A DNA stretch of 64,000 bases from Methylophilus sp. Leaf416 (GCF_001424665.1 NZ_LMQS01000002.1:578289-642288), one strand, 5' to 3'. Shown: positions 25,449 to 34,732, numbered from the stretch's first letter. Numbers and translations: made by a program. Notes: a model not told the origin generated them from the letters alone.

Positions 25449-27259
25449 AAAAATTTTCCTTGTCCGCGGTATTCCGCCACTTATTCACCCCACAGATATT
25501 AATGATCTGGGGTGTGACGTTGTGGCTGATGGCCTTTGACAACTATGCTCTGGTTTCACATTTAAGCCAGCTGTATCCGCCACTAGGTGGCCAAAGCGGT
25601 TTGCTGCTCAGCCTGTTGCTGTTTTTTACGCTGGTTACCGCCATCTGGCTATTGCTGATCAGCCATGGCCGCAGTGCGCGCTGGCTATTGGCATTGATAC
25701 TGTTAAGCAGTGCATTCGCCGGTTTCTACATGCAGGAGTTTGGCATCATCATCGATACGGTGATGCTGGACAACTTGCTACAAACCGACAATAAAGAGAT
25801 TGTCGGTCTGCTCTCCTGGGATATGATCTTTTTTGTCATTGCAATTGGAGTAGTGCCTGCTTTATGGATGCTGTTCAGAGCGCCGCAAGAATGGTTTCAA
25901 CGTGATAGCCTGCGAATTCGCGCTCTGCACCTAGGGTTTTTAGTGGTGGTGATGGTGGCGACTGTGTGGCCGAACTCTGCAGGATACGCCAGCTTTATCC
26001 GTGAGCACAAACTGGCCCGCATGTATGCAAACCCCAGCTTTATGCATTACTCATTAATTAAATGGACTAACCAGCACCTCAGCATTCCCGAGAGTCAGGC
26101 GCTGGAACAGGTCGCCACAGATACACAAAGAGTTGGCGCTAACACTAAACACGAGCTGGTCATCATGGTGGTCGGTGAAACCGCGCGCTATGACCGCTTC
26201 TCGCTGAATGGCTACCATAAACTGACTAATCCGCGCTTGCAGCAGGAAGATGTAGTCAGCTTTAAACAGGTGACTTCGTGCGGTACTTCTACCGGTGTAT
26301 CGGTACCTTGCATGTTTTCCATGCTGGGCAGGCAGCAGTATTCGGCGAAAAAAGCCAGACATATGGAGAATGCGCTGGACATTTTGAAAGAACATAATGT
26401 CAATGTGTTATGGCGTGATAACAATTCAGACTCAAAAGGTGTGGCTACGCGTATGGCTTACCAGGATTTTCAATCACCGGCACAGAATACAGTCTGCGAT
26501 ACCGAATGCAGGGACGTTGGTATGTTAAATGGCCTGGACCAGTACATCCAGTCTCACCATGGCCAAGACATCATGATCGTATTGCACCAGATGGGAAATC
26601 ATGGGCCGGAGTATTATCGTCGTTATCCGAAAGCATTCGAAAAATTCACTCCGGTGTGCCGCAGCAGCGATTTATCCAAATGCAGCCAGCAGGAAATCGA
26701 TAATGCCTATGACAACGCTATTTTATATACCGATTACTTCCTGAGTGAAGTCATACAGCTTCTGAAAAAATACGACAACAGTCATGAAACCGCCATGTTA
26801 TATGTAGCTGACCACGGAGAATCTCTGGGAGAGCATGGGCTTTACCTGCATGCAGCACCTTATATGATTGCGCCTAAGGAGCAGACTCATGTACCGGCCA
26901 TTTTATGGCTGGGCAAACAGTTTGATTATTCGATTAACCAGATCAGGCCTTACCAAAATTACCCGCTTAGTCATGATGACGTGTTCTGCACACTCTTGAC
27001 AGCCTATGAACTCAAATCCAGCACTTGCCATTCGCATTACAGTTGGCTGGTCGCAAACCCGGTGGTGCGTGCAGAGCTCAAATTGCCGCCGCTGCCATTA
27101 AAGCCGGAGCAGCCACTTGCGCCACCTGCTGTCGTTATCCGTGAGCAGCCAGGTGGGAATCTACAGACAAAGCTGGATCAACCACCGGCGCCGGAACAGG
27201 CAGGCAGAATGAAGGCGATAAAAAATGCCGCATTAAGGCGTAGCAGTACTGCAACGTAA
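25445..27259 (+). CDS. eptA: Lipid A phosphoethanolamine transferase EptA-like
   Basis: 604 aa from the ATG at 25445, which overlaps the PAP2 stop by 4 bp. Five N-terminal membrane segments, then the periplasmic sulfatase-fold domain with VVGETARYDRFSLNGYHK, the catalytic threonine region SCGTSTGVSVPCMFSML, cysteine pairs (CDTEC, CRSSDLSKC) and the zinc motif YVADHGESLGEHGLYLHA. This pattern is typical of EptA/MCR-type enzymes that modify lipid A phosphates and raise resistance to cationic peptides. The C-terminal ~50 residues are proline-rich. It converges on the phosphate-binding-like gene, overlapping by 27 bp. Confidence 0.88.
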   Translation: MKKFSLSAVFRHLFTPQILMIWGVTLWLMAFDNYALVSHLSQLYPPLGGQSGLLLSLLLFFTLVTAIWLLLISHGRSARWLLALILLSSAFAGFYMQEFGIIIDTVMLDNLLQTDNKEIVGLLSWDMIFFVIAIGVVPALWMLFRAPQEWFQRDSLRIRALHLGFLVVVMVATVWPNSAGYASFIREHKLARMYANPSFMHYSLIKWTNQHLSIPESQALEQVATDTQRVGANTKHELVIMVVGETARYDRFSLNGYHKLTNPRLQQEDVVSFKQVTSCGTSTGVSVPCMFSMLGRQQYSAKKARHMENALDILKEHNVNVLWRDNNSDSKGVATRMAYQDFQSPAQNTVCDTECRDVGMLNGLDQYIQSHHGQDIMIVLHQMGNHGPEYYRRYPKAFEKFTPVCRSSDLSKCSQQEIDNAYDNAILYTDYFLSEVIQLLKKYDNSHETAMLYVADHGESLGEHGLYLHAAPYMIAPKEQTHVPAILWLGKQFDYSINQIRPYQNYPLSHDDVFCTLLTAYELKSSTCHSHYSWLVANPVVRAELKLPPLPLKPEQPLAPPAVVIREQPGGNLQTKLDQPPAPEQAGRMKAIKNAALRRSSTAT

Positions 27260-27721
27260 AGCGGGCGCTTCACCCAGTATCTTATTGGCCGTGACCCATA
27301 TGACCGGCTTCACTCGCTCATCGACCTTACAGGCATCTATGTAGCCGATAGCGCTTTCGGTGTAAGCGACGTAACGGATCATCGCTTCTTGTGATTCCAC
27401 GGTATACGGCGGCTGGATACCGTGGAAATACTGCTCATTCCAGTAACCTACCTGCGACCTGGGACTACTGTGCAATACCTGCTGCGAAAAGCGCAAGCGT
27501 AACGGATGGTCACTGGACAAATTGGCCGGATGTAAAGGTTTACCATGGTTGTCATACAGCTTCTTGCGCCAATAAACGGATGCCAGATCATTGGTAGCCA
27601 CCGGCACCGTATAGGCAGCCTGAGCTGACACAATCACCGCAATCACCGGCTCGTCAGCCAGGGCGAGGCCGGGCAAAAAGCCAGCGACTATGATCCAGAT
27701 GCTGAGCAAATAGAAACGCAT
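27233..27721 (-). CDS. Short periplasmic phosphate-binding-like protein
   Basis: 162 aa from the ATG at 27721, with a signal peptide (to LPGLALA, then DE). The rest matches half a PstS-like binding protein: VSAQAAYTVPVATNDLASVYWRK region, then LRLRFSQQVLHSSPRSQVGY and a C-terminal ESAIGYIDA, the phosphate-loop-like S-x-I-G-Y. No ABC permease or ATPase lies nearby, so it may be a sensor or chaperone-like binding protein rather than a transporter part. Its start overlaps the porin stop (TGATG), so both are co-transcribed. Likely linked to the adjacent two-component system. Confidence 0.72.
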   Translation of the reverse strand: MRFYLLSIWIIVAGFLPGLALADEPVIAVIVSAQAAYTVPVATNDLASVYWRKKLYDNHGKPLHPANLSSDHPLRLRFSQQVLHSSPRSQVGYWNEQYFHGIQPPYTVESQEAMIRYVAYTESAIGYIDACKVDERVKPVIWVTANKILGEAPALRCSTATP

Positions 27722-28743
27722 CAATACATCATCGCAAACGAAGTAGTGAATCCGCGCGGTATATCCTCATATTCGCCATTACCGCCTACGACTTCAAATT
27801 TTAGTAACTGGTTTGGTTTTAGCCTTTTGGTTACCCCTATGATCCAGCGCTCGGCGTTGGAGGTGTCAGGCTGATGCAGGCTTTCCAGCCGGGTGATCCA
27901 GTACCAGTCATTTTTGATCAGGTAGGCACTTTGCAGGTAAAAACCACTGCCGCCACCCTGGCCATGGTCAATCTTGCGGGTATACGCTTCGCCACTCAGT
28001 TCCCAGCGGTTAAACTCGATCAGGAAATCCACACCGAGCAGGCTGTATTTAGGTCCAAACGACTGTTCTTCGCGATACGTGGCGTAATTCAGGCCTATGG
28101 TATTCAGGCCGGCATTTTCATCAGTGAAATTGAATACATTATTGAGGGCAACCCGTGCACCACGCATGTCCTTGTACTGCGTTTCACCGCGGCTTTCCGG
28201 TTGCGCATTCATAGTCGCGCTGTAAATCTGGTAATCCAGCGAGCGCTCCTGAAAAGGCAATGTGCCAAAAAACTGTATGCCGCTGGTAAAGGTGGGAAAC
28301 AGCTCAGTAGTTGCCAGAGGCCGGCTAGCTGTCCATACCAGTGGCGATGCATGCAACTGGTTCCATCGGCCTAACGGTGTGAGGAAACGGCCCAGTCGTA
28401 CGTTGGCACGTTCGGTTAGATTCACATCAAAATACAGACGCTCGGGATTGATATAGGCATCGCGGAAATCCAGTCCCTGGCGGTGGTTATAACTGGCTAC
28501 ATCTTCCAGGTCCAGTTCGCCGAAAAACTTGATACGGGTGTTTTTATCCCAAGTCACGATCATCGCCAACTCGTTCCAGTTCAGCCGGGTGGTTTCTGTG
28601 CGTGGTATATGCAAATCCACACTGGTATATCCCCCAATGCGGAAGCCATCCCAGAAAGAGGAATCTTCCTCCGCCAACAGTGGCTTGCACATCATGCACA
28701 GGCTGATTACACTGACCGCGCAACGCAGTAAAATAGTGGACAT
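27721..28743 (-). CDS. Outer-membrane porin-like beta-barrel protein
   Basis: 340 aa from the ATG at 28743 (GGAAAG ribosome site just upstream; a GTG at 28749 is less likely). Signal peptide ends near CKPLLA. The mature part shows alternating strands typical of an outer-membrane barrel (FRIGGYTSVDLHIPRTE, ANVRLGRFLTPLGRWNQ) and ends in an aromatic residue (FAMMY), as outer-membrane proteins do. The RxGRFLxPxGxWN pattern recalls porin-like proteins of the OprO/P or DcaP types, often paired with binding proteins and two-component systems. Substrate not known. Divergent from the histidine kinase gene by 61 bp. Confidence 0.75.
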   Translation of the reverse strand: MSTILLRCAVSVISLCMMCKPLLAEEDSSFWDGFRIGGYTSVDLHIPRTETTRLNWNELAMIVTWDKNTRIKFFGELDLEDVASYNHRQGLDFRDAYINPERLYFDVNLTERANVRLGRFLTPLGRWNQLHASPLVWTASRPLATTELFPTFTSGIQFFGTLPFQERSLDYQIYSATMNAQPESRGETQYKDMRGARVALNNVFNFTDENAGLNTIGLNYATYREEQSFGPKYSLLGVDFLIEFNRWELSGEAYTRKIDHGQGGGSGFYLQSAYLIKNDWYWITRLESLHQPDTSNAERWIIGVTKRLKPNQLLKFEVVGGNGEYEDIPRGFTTSFAMMY

Positions 28744-28804
28744 ACACACTTTCCGATTAAGCTAATGCAACGCCAATAGTAGAAACCGTATTTTCTCATA
28801 TTCC

Positions 28805-30460
28805 ATGCAAAAACATTCGCCTTTAACCATCCGAAAAATGCTGCTAATCGCATTTTTGCTGGCAGGATTATTGCCGGCACTATTGGTGAGTGTGCTCAGC
28901 TTTTACCAGGCACGCACCGCGTTGCGCACCGAAATAAAACATGACCTGAAAACGACAGGTAAAGCAGTAGGCGAACACATAGACCGCGTGCTGTTTGAAC
29001 GTGTGCAAAACGTGCGCAGCTGGAGCCAGCTGGCGATTATGCAAGACATGCAAATTGGTGACATTGATAAGCGGCTATCTGTCTTTCTCGAAGAAACCCA
29101 CTTAAGCTATGCCGCTCAATATATTTCGATTGACGTGGTCGACCTGCAATCCATCATTGTTGCCTCCAGTAATCCGCAGCACATCAACCAACGGCTTACC
29201 AGCCCGCCAGTCTGGTTCTCGTTTAAAGATGACGATCAGCCAATCACCATCTATCATTTGCAAAATGATCAGTTGATGATTGCTACGCCCGTTTATTCTG
29301 ATTTGACCCTGCAACCTATCGGCCACCTGATTGCCACGTTTAACTGGTCAGTGATCCAGAACTTGCTTAACCATGCCGCTCAACACTCCACTGAGCTTGC
29401 CTTGGTAGATGAACATGGCCGACTGCTGGCACAGTCCAGAAACTGGTCACAACCACGCTACAACCTGCATACGCATATCCCCATTGAAAGCACACTGCCA
29501 ATTTACGGCTGGGAAGTAAAACTCAACAAAGAACATGATGTTGCCGTCGCTCCGGTACACCGCCTGGGGCTTATTTTCATGATCCTTTTAGTGGTGATCC
29601 TGTTTTTCTCTTTACTGCTGGTGCGGCCGATTGCAAAGCGCATCACGCAACCGCTGGAAGAACTGATCCGCTTTGTACAGCAATTGCGGCGTCCGAATGT
29701 GGTTGCCCCGCCGCTGAGTGGCCCTGTGGAGGTACAGGCACTGCATCAGACATTCACTAAAATGGCCGCCGAACTGGCCGAGTCTGAACAACAATTGACA
29801 CGCGCAGCCAAACTGGCAGTGGTTGGGGAAATGGCCGCGGCCATGAGTCATGAGGTGCGTACACCATTAGGCATCATGCGCTCATCGGCTGATGTACTGA
29901 AACGCGAACCTACACTGAGTGAAGATGGCCGCGAAGTATTGGGATTTATTATTTCCGAGACCGAGCGCCTGAACAAACTGGTGACGTCGCTGATTGATTC
30001 GGCCAGGCCGCGCTTGCCGAGCAAAACGCCACTGGAGCTGCAATCTCACTTGCAACATGTTTGCGATATGTTGCAAAAACAGGCACAGGATAAACATATC
30101 CAGCTGTCGTTAAATGCACCCGAACCAGTGACCATTGCCGCCGACCAGGACCAGATGACCCAGGTACTGGTCAACCTGATTATCAATGCCATTCAGATAT
30201 TGCCCGAGCATGGCCAGGTAGCCATTTCTTTATCTCATGACCCGCTTTATGCCTATCTATCGGTGGCAGATAATGGGCCTGGCGTGCCACCAGCGCAGCA
30301 GGCACATTTATTTGAAGCTTTTTTTACCCAGCGTGCCGGTGGTGTAGGGTTGGGCCTGGCGGTGGTCAAACAAATCGTCGAAGCGCACGGTGGTACAATC
30401 ACCTACAGCACCAGTCCGTGGCAAGGCGCACAATTCAACCTTGCCTTTCCGTTTGAATAA
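28805..30460 (+). CDS. Sensor histidine kinase
   Basis: 551-aa inner-membrane kinase. TM1 is near residues 12-32 (MLLIAFLLAGLLPALLVSVL), followed by a ~220-residue periplasmic Cache-like sensor and TM2 near 255-278 (LIFMILLVVILFFSLLLVRP). Then a HAMP linker, the HisKA dimerisation helix with phospho-acceptor His349 (MSHEVRTPLGIMRSSADV), and the HATPase domain (N box LVNLIINAIQ, G1 VADNGPGVPP, G2 GGVGLGLAVVKQ). The response regulator follows after 28 bp. Divergent from the porin/binding-protein pair and close to the sigma-54-driven lipid A operon, so it probably senses an envelope signal. Confidence 0.92.
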   Translation: MQKHSPLTIRKMLLIAFLLAGLLPALLVSVLSFYQARTALRTEIKHDLKTTGKAVGEHIDRVLFERVQNVRSWSQLAIMQDMQIGDIDKRLSVFLEETHLSYAAQYISIDVVDLQSIIVASSNPQHINQRLTSPPVWFSFKDDDQPITIYHLQNDQLMIATPVYSDLTLQPIGHLIATFNWSVIQNLLNHAAQHSTELALVDEHGRLLAQSRNWSQPRYNLHTHIPIESTLPIYGWEVKLNKEHDVAVAPVHRLGLIFMILLVVILFFSLLLVRPIAKRITQPLEELIRFVQQLRRPNVVAPPLSGPVEVQALHQTFTKMAAELAESEQQLTRAAKLAVVGEMAAAMSHEVRTPLGIMRSSADVLKREPTLSEDGREVLGFIISETERLNKLVTSLIDSARPRLPSKTPLELQSHLQHVCDMLQKQAQDKHIQLSLNAPEPVTIAADQDQMTQVLVNLIINAIQILPEHGQVAISLSHDPLYAYLSVADNGPGVPPAQQAHLFEAFFTQRAGGVGLGLAVVKQIVEAHGGTITYSTSPWQGAQFNLAFPFE

Positions 30461-30488
30461 AGTCCTGGAATTTAAGTCAGAATAAGGC

Positions 30489-31835
30489 ATGACAACCCCA
30501 ATCACTATCCTCGCCGTTGATGATGAGCCGAATATGCGGCGCCTGCTGGAAATCAGCCTGCGCCAGGCCGGTTATCGTGCCCTTTCAGCTGGCAATGGCC
30601 GCGAGGCGATGGCGTTTATCCAGCAACAGCAGATAGACCTGGTAGTCAGTGATTTACATATGCCAGGCATGAATGGCCTGCAATTGCTGGAAACCTTGCG
30701 CAAAGAACATGAGCATTTGCCCTTCATTATGGTGACTGCACAAGGTGAAATTAAGACCGCAGTTGCAGCGATGAAACTGGGTGCCAGCGATTATATTTTG
30801 CGCCCGTTTGAGCTGGAAACACTGGAAGTCGCCATTGATAAAGCCCTGACGCTCAAACGTATCAAGCAGGAAAACAGGTTTTTCAAAGAAACCCAGCAAC
30901 CGGATATTACCGGCCTGGTAGGCAATAGCCCGGCCATGCAATCACTGAAACAGATGATTCAACAAGCCGCGCCGGAAAAGGCAACGGTATTTATCGTCGG
31001 TGAAACCGGCACTGGCAAGGAGCTCGTTGCCAAAGCCCTGCACGAAGCATCTCCCCGCAATTCGGCGTTATTTGTAGCCATCAACTGCGCAGCTATCCCG
31101 GCAGATATTCTCGAATCCGAATTGTTTGGGCATGAGAAAGGCGCTTTCACCGGCGCAGTGAAAGAACGCATCGGTAAATTTGAACTGGCCAATGGCGGTA
31201 CGCTTTTTCTGGATGAAATTACCGAAATGCCTATTCAATTACAGTCAAAATTACTGCGGGTATTGCAGGAAAATGTCGTCGAGAAACTAGGTGGTAACCG
31301 GCAGGTTGCGCTCGATGTGCGGGTAGTTGCCGCAACCAATCGCGACCCGATACAGGCGGTCAAGGAAGGCAAGCTACGCGAAGATCTTTATTACCGCCTG
31401 AACGTGCTGCAATTGCAGATTCCGCCATTGCGTGAACGTAACGACGACATAGGATTACTGTCGGAGTTTTTTCTTGGTAAACGTCAGTGCCGGCTGAGTG
31501 AGAGCGCCAGGCTTTGCCTGCAACATTATGCATGGCCAGGCAATGTCCGTGAACTGGAAAACATTCTCGAACGCGCCGCGATTCTGGCAGCGAACCAGAC
31601 CATACAGCCACAACATTTGCCAGCGGATATTGGTAAACAACTCCCTGAGTCATCAAGTGAAGTAGCATCAGATAGCAATGCGCTTTCCATCCCCCGCACC
31701 ACGGAAGCCATGGAAAAGCGACTGATTTCACAGGCTCTGGAAGCTTGTCAGGGCAATAAAACCAAAGCGGCGAAGCTGCTAGAAATCAGTGAGCGGTCAC
31801 TCTGGAATAAACTCAACCAATATGGGCTCCGTTAA
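30489..31835 (+). CDS. Sigma-54-dependent response regulator (NtrC family)
   Basis: 448 aa in three domains. Receiver (1-120) with acidic pocket D11/D12 and phospho-acceptor D55 (DLVVSDLHMPG); AAA+ ATPase (about 140-370) with Walker A VGETGTGKELVAK, the sigma-54 contact loop EKGAFTGAVKER and Walker B GGTLFLDEITEMP; and a C-terminal Fis-type HTH (GNKTKAAKLLEISERSLWNKL). It activates sigma-54 promoters when phosphorylated. Partner of the preceding kinase. The one strong sigma-54 promoter seen here is at 22974, ahead of the lipid A modification operon, a probable target. Confidence 0.94.
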   Translation: MTTPITILAVDDEPNMRRLLEISLRQAGYRALSAGNGREAMAFIQQQQIDLVVSDLHMPGMNGLQLLETLRKEHEHLPFIMVTAQGEIKTAVAAMKLGASDYILRPFELETLEVAIDKALTLKRIKQENRFFKETQQPDITGLVGNSPAMQSLKQMIQQAAPEKATVFIVGETGTGKELVAKALHEASPRNSALFVAINCAAIPADILESELFGHEKGAFTGAVKERIGKFELANGGTLFLDEITEMPIQLQSKLLRVLQENVVEKLGGNRQVALDVRVVAATNRDPIQAVKEGKLREDLYYRLNVLQLQIPPLRERNDDIGLLSEFFLGKRQCRLSESARLCLQHYAWPGNVRELENILERAAILAANQTIQPQHLPADIGKQLPESSSEVASDSNALSIPRTTEAMEKRLISQALEACQGNKTKAAKLLEISERSLWNKLNQYGLR

Positions 31836-31866
31836 GTGATTTCACATTCTTTACTAGCTGTTTAAA

Positions 31867-32637
31867 TCAGTCTTCCCACACATAAGCATCCATAGCCAGA
31901 ATGCCGTAAGTGGTTTCCGGCGTAAATCTTTTTGGTACACCCTGCCCACTGCCTGCCGCGACAAACAAAGGCATCAGGTGATCTTCGCTCGGGTGCGCTC
32001 GTATGCCTTGACGATTCTCCGTGCGGTAATTTAATAATGTTTGTGCTTGTTCTCCAGCCAGCTGATCGGCAATCCAGTCGGCAAACGTATTCACATAAGC
32101 TAACGGTGCTGCATCTCGCTGCCCGGTAAAAAAGTCTGACAAGTTGTGCGTGATAGCACCCGAAGCAAGGATCAGCACATTCTCATCATGCAAATCCTGT
32201 AGTGCCCGGCCCAGCGCGAATTGCGCTGCCGGTGTACTGCGGCTCTGTATCGATAGTTGCGTCACCGGAATATCGGCTTCGGGATACATCAGCGCCAACG
32301 GTACCCAGGCACCATGATCCAGGCCACGATCGGCTTGCGTTTGCGCTTGAATATCATGTGCCGCTAATAACTCAACCACTTTGTTAGCCAATGCGGGTGC
32401 GCCAGGAGCCGGGTAATGAATGGCATATAATGCCGCCGGAAATCCGGCAAAATCATGAATGGTTGGTGGATGCACTGCCAGACTGACCATAGGCACGCGC
32501 GTATCCCAATGTGCAGAGATGACCAGTATAGCGTCCGGCCTCGGCAAGGATGCTGCCAGGGTTGACAGCATTTTGCCGGTCTCCCCTGGTTCCAGCGCCA
32601 GCGTCGGCGCCCCATGCGAAACGAACAAGGTCGTCAT
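31867..32637 (-). CDS. LigB/DODA-type extradiol dioxygenase family protein
   Basis: 256 aa, similar to YgiD and DOPA-4,5-dioxygenases of the class III extradiol family. Metal and catalytic histidines are visible in TTLFVSHGAPTLALEPGE, VISAHWDTRVPMVS, DRGLDHGAWVPLALMYP and LASGAITHNLSDF. Bacterial members often have uncertain natural substrates (catechol-like aromatics). It lies 24 bp downstream of a DoxX gene on the same strand, so both probably form one transcript, perhaps controlled by the divergent LysR gene. Confidence 0.88.
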   Translation of the reverse strand: MTTLFVSHGAPTLALEPGETGKMLSTLAASLPRPDAILVISAHWDTRVPMVSLAVHPPTIHDFAGFPAALYAIHYPAPGAPALANKVVELLAAHDIQAQTQADRGLDHGAWVPLALMYPEADIPVTQLSIQSRSTPAAQFALGRALQDLHDENVLILASGAITHNLSDFFTGQRDAAPLAYVNTFADWIADQLAGEQAQTLLNYRTENRQGIRAHPSEDHLMPLFVAAGSGQGVPKRFTPETTYGILAMDAYVWED

Positions 32638-32661
32638 CTAGCAGCCCCCGGCTTTGTGACT

Positions 32662-33054
32662 TTATGAACGACGGCGATTATCCAGACTGTAAGCACCGGC
32701 GCCGAACGCGACTACCAGCAATAAACCACCCACAATCGTCAAGTTTTTCAGGAACATGATCTGTTGCATCTGGTCAGCCAGATTGAAATGGAACAGAAAC
32801 GCCGTTGCCAGCGTAAACAGGGCAATACCGGCAGCAGCCCAACGTGCTTTAAAGCCCACCAGCAAAGCAATACCTAGCACCAGCTCTACAAACAATGCTA
32901 TGCCATAAGCGACTTCCGGCATAGGTGCGCCTACACTTTGAATGTAGCCTATGGTCCCTTCAGGATTGGCTGCTTTACCAAGGCCGCTGATAATAAAAAT
33001 GTGTGATAACAAAACACGGCCTAAAACGCTGACTGCTGATTGAAATGAATTCAT
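32662..33054 (-). CDS. DoxX-family membrane protein, first copy
   Basis: 130 aa, four hydrophobic segments (VLLSHIFIISGLGKAANP, EVAYGIALFVELVLGIALLV, ARWAAAGIALFTLATAFLFH and FLKNLTIVGGLLLVVAFGAG). The pattern fits DoxX/YphA-type proteins, often tied to quinone or thiol redox and oxidative stress. Next to the dioxygenase gene, and divergent from a LysR gene that is flanked on its other side by a second DoxX gene of the same type. Confidence 0.88.
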   Translation of the reverse strand: MNSFQSAVSVLGRVLLSHIFIISGLGKAANPEGTIGYIQSVGAPMPEVAYGIALFVELVLGIALLVGFKARWAAAGIALFTLATAFLFHFNLADQMQQIMFLKNLTIVGGLLLVVAFGAGAYSLDNRRRS

Positions 33055-33201
33055 GTTCTACTCCTCCTGTGAATGAGTGGGCATTAGCCATTGAAATAAT
33101 CTTGTCATGCTGATGACTAATACGATGTATTGTATTCCTGAATGGAAAAATTGATAATCCCTGTTATTTAAGTATCACTGTCTCATTTAAGTTGACAATA
33201 T

Positions 33202-34110
33202 ATGCCTTCATTTGAAGAAATGCGCTTTTTTATTGAAGTGGTCAAACATGGCAATTTCACCAGTGCAGCTAAAGTGCTGGGGATTTCCAAACAGCTGGTC
33301 AGCCGTCGTATCATTGCGCTTGAAGCGCGCTTGGGTGTGCGTTTATTGCAACGCACCACGCGCAAGTTATCACCCACAGAAACGGGAAAAGTTTTTTTCC
33401 AGCGTGCTCAGCATATTTTGCAAGCCATGCACGACGTAGAAGTTGAAATCAGTCATCGTTCGGATAAATTACGCGGCTTACTCAAAATCTCCACCCCGCT
33501 TTCATATGCCAACTTGAGGTTGGCGCCTGCGCTGACCTCCTTTATGCAATTGCATCCCATGCTTGAAATCTGGCTGGATGCAGATAACCGGCAAGTGGAC
33601 ATCGTCAGTGAAGGTTATGACATGGTCATTCGTGTCACTGACCAGCCGGAAGAAGGGATGGTGGCGCGCAAACTGGAAGATGCTGCCATGCGTTTTTGTT
33701 GCAGCCCGGACTACATCGCGCGTCATGGCGCCCCCCTATCTCCACATGCATTAACATCACATGCGTGCCTGACACACCGTGCCAGCGAGTGGATATTCAA
33801 TGAAAACGACCAGCTGCAACGCATTCATATACAACCACGCTTAAGATCCAACCATGGTGAGGTGTTGCGCGATGCCGCGATTGCAGGACTGGGTATCACA
33901 GGCTTACCCGCATTTTATGTGATGGAGGCGCTGCAAACCGGAAAGCTGGTAGAGGTGCTGGCTGATTACACCATACAACAGGCGGGTATTTATGCCATGT
34001 ATCCTTACCATAAGCAGGTTTCTGCGAACGCGCTGGCATTGGTGGCACATTTGCAGCAATGGTTCGGATCAGGTGAAACCAGATCCGAACTATTGAGCGC
34101 TGATCACTGA
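33202..34110 (+). CDS. LysR-family transcriptional regulator
   Basis: 302 aa. N-terminal winged helix (FFIEVVKHGNFTSAAKVLGI, SKQLVSRRIIALEARLGVRL, LQRTTRKLSPTETG) and a C-terminal substrate-binding domain of the CrgA/DmlR subgroup (DIVSEGYDMVIRVTDQPEEG). It stands between two DoxX genes: divergent from the first and convergent with the second, with a 7-bp stop overlap. The gap to the first holds an AATAC-N8-GTATT dyad at 33119-33136 that could be its binding site. It probably controls the DoxX-dioxygenase pair, perhaps in response to quinones or electrophiles. Confidence 0.92.
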   Translation: MPSFEEMRFFIEVVKHGNFTSAAKVLGISKQLVSRRIIALEARLGVRLLQRTTRKLSPTETGKVFFQRAQHILQAMHDVEVEISHRSDKLRGLLKISTPLSYANLRLAPALTSFMQLHPMLEIWLDADNRQVDIVSEGYDMVIRVTDQPEEGMVARKLEDAAMRFCCSPDYIARHGAPLSPHALTSHACLTHRASEWIFNENDQLQRIHIQPRLRSNHGEVLRDAAIAGLGITGLPAFYVMEALQTGKLVEVLADYTIQQAGIYAMYPYHKQVSANALALVAHLQQWFGSGETRSELLSADH

Positions 34111-34508
34111 TTAAGAACCAATCGCTTGCCGTGATCCACGCTGTAACCGCCAGGCCCAAAGGCGATGACGACAAGTAGCCCGCCAATAATAGTGATGTTT
34201 TTCAGAAACATGATGACCTGTACCGGATCGGCCATATTGCTATGAAACGTCAGCGCCGTGACAAAGGTAAAAATGGCGATCCCCGCTGCCGCCAGTTGCG
34301 ACCGGAATCCGACTAATAACGCTATGCCTAATCCCAGCTCCACGAACAATGCCACCGCATAGGCTATCTGCGGTAATGGTAAATGAGCACTTTCAATATA
34401 GGCGATAGTACCCGCAGGATCCAACAATTTAGTAATGCCGCTGATAACAAAAATTAAAGACAATAAAACACGCCCCATAAAACTAACCCAACGCTGCCGA
34501 ACATTCAT
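34104..34508 (-). CDS. DoxX-family membrane protein, second copy
   Basis: 134 aa, close in plan to the DoxX protein at 32662 (VLLSLIFVISGITKLLDPAG, PQIAYAVALFVELGLGIALL, FLKNITIIGGLLVVIAFGPG), so the pair looks like a duplication around the LysR gene. Single gene; convergent with LysR by 7 bp. Confidence 0.88.
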   Translation of the reverse strand: MNVRQRWVSFMGRVLLSLIFVISGITKLLDPAGTIAYIESAHLPLPQIAYAVALFVELGLGIALLVGFRSQLAAAGIAIFTFVTALTFHSNMADPVQVIMFLKNITIIGGLLVVIAFGPGGYSVDHGKRLVLNQ

Positions 34509-34705
34509 ACTGAATCGCTCCTAATCGTTTTTGGACTCGCCGCCCGCTCGATTCTTTGATCGCTACGGACATCGGTATGATGCATGCCGGTGAAAGACAG
34601 AGTTTGTTACCACTCAGCTAATCAGCCTCCCTGAACACCGGTGTATCACATTTGTTACTCTGCACCATTCTTGGCTGAAATGCCAGCATGATTTGACTTT
34701 GTTAT

Positions 34706-34732
34706 TTAACGATGTTAAGTTAACGATGTTAA
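34706..34732. promoter_or_regulatory. Tandem palindromes, candidate TetR operator
   Basis: TTAAC-GAT-GTTAA occurs twice with a 14-bp period. Each copy is itself a palindrome. A -35-like TTGACT (34693-34698) lies just upstream and the TetR gene just downstream, so binding would block its promoter. Confidence 0.6.

Noticed and set aside
28760..28775. Sigma-54-like sequence (TGGCGTTGCATTAGCT, minus strand) before the porin gene
   Set aside because: Spacing of GG/GC is right but several consensus bases differ, and transcription from it would leave almost no leader and cut off the ribosome site at 28750-28755.
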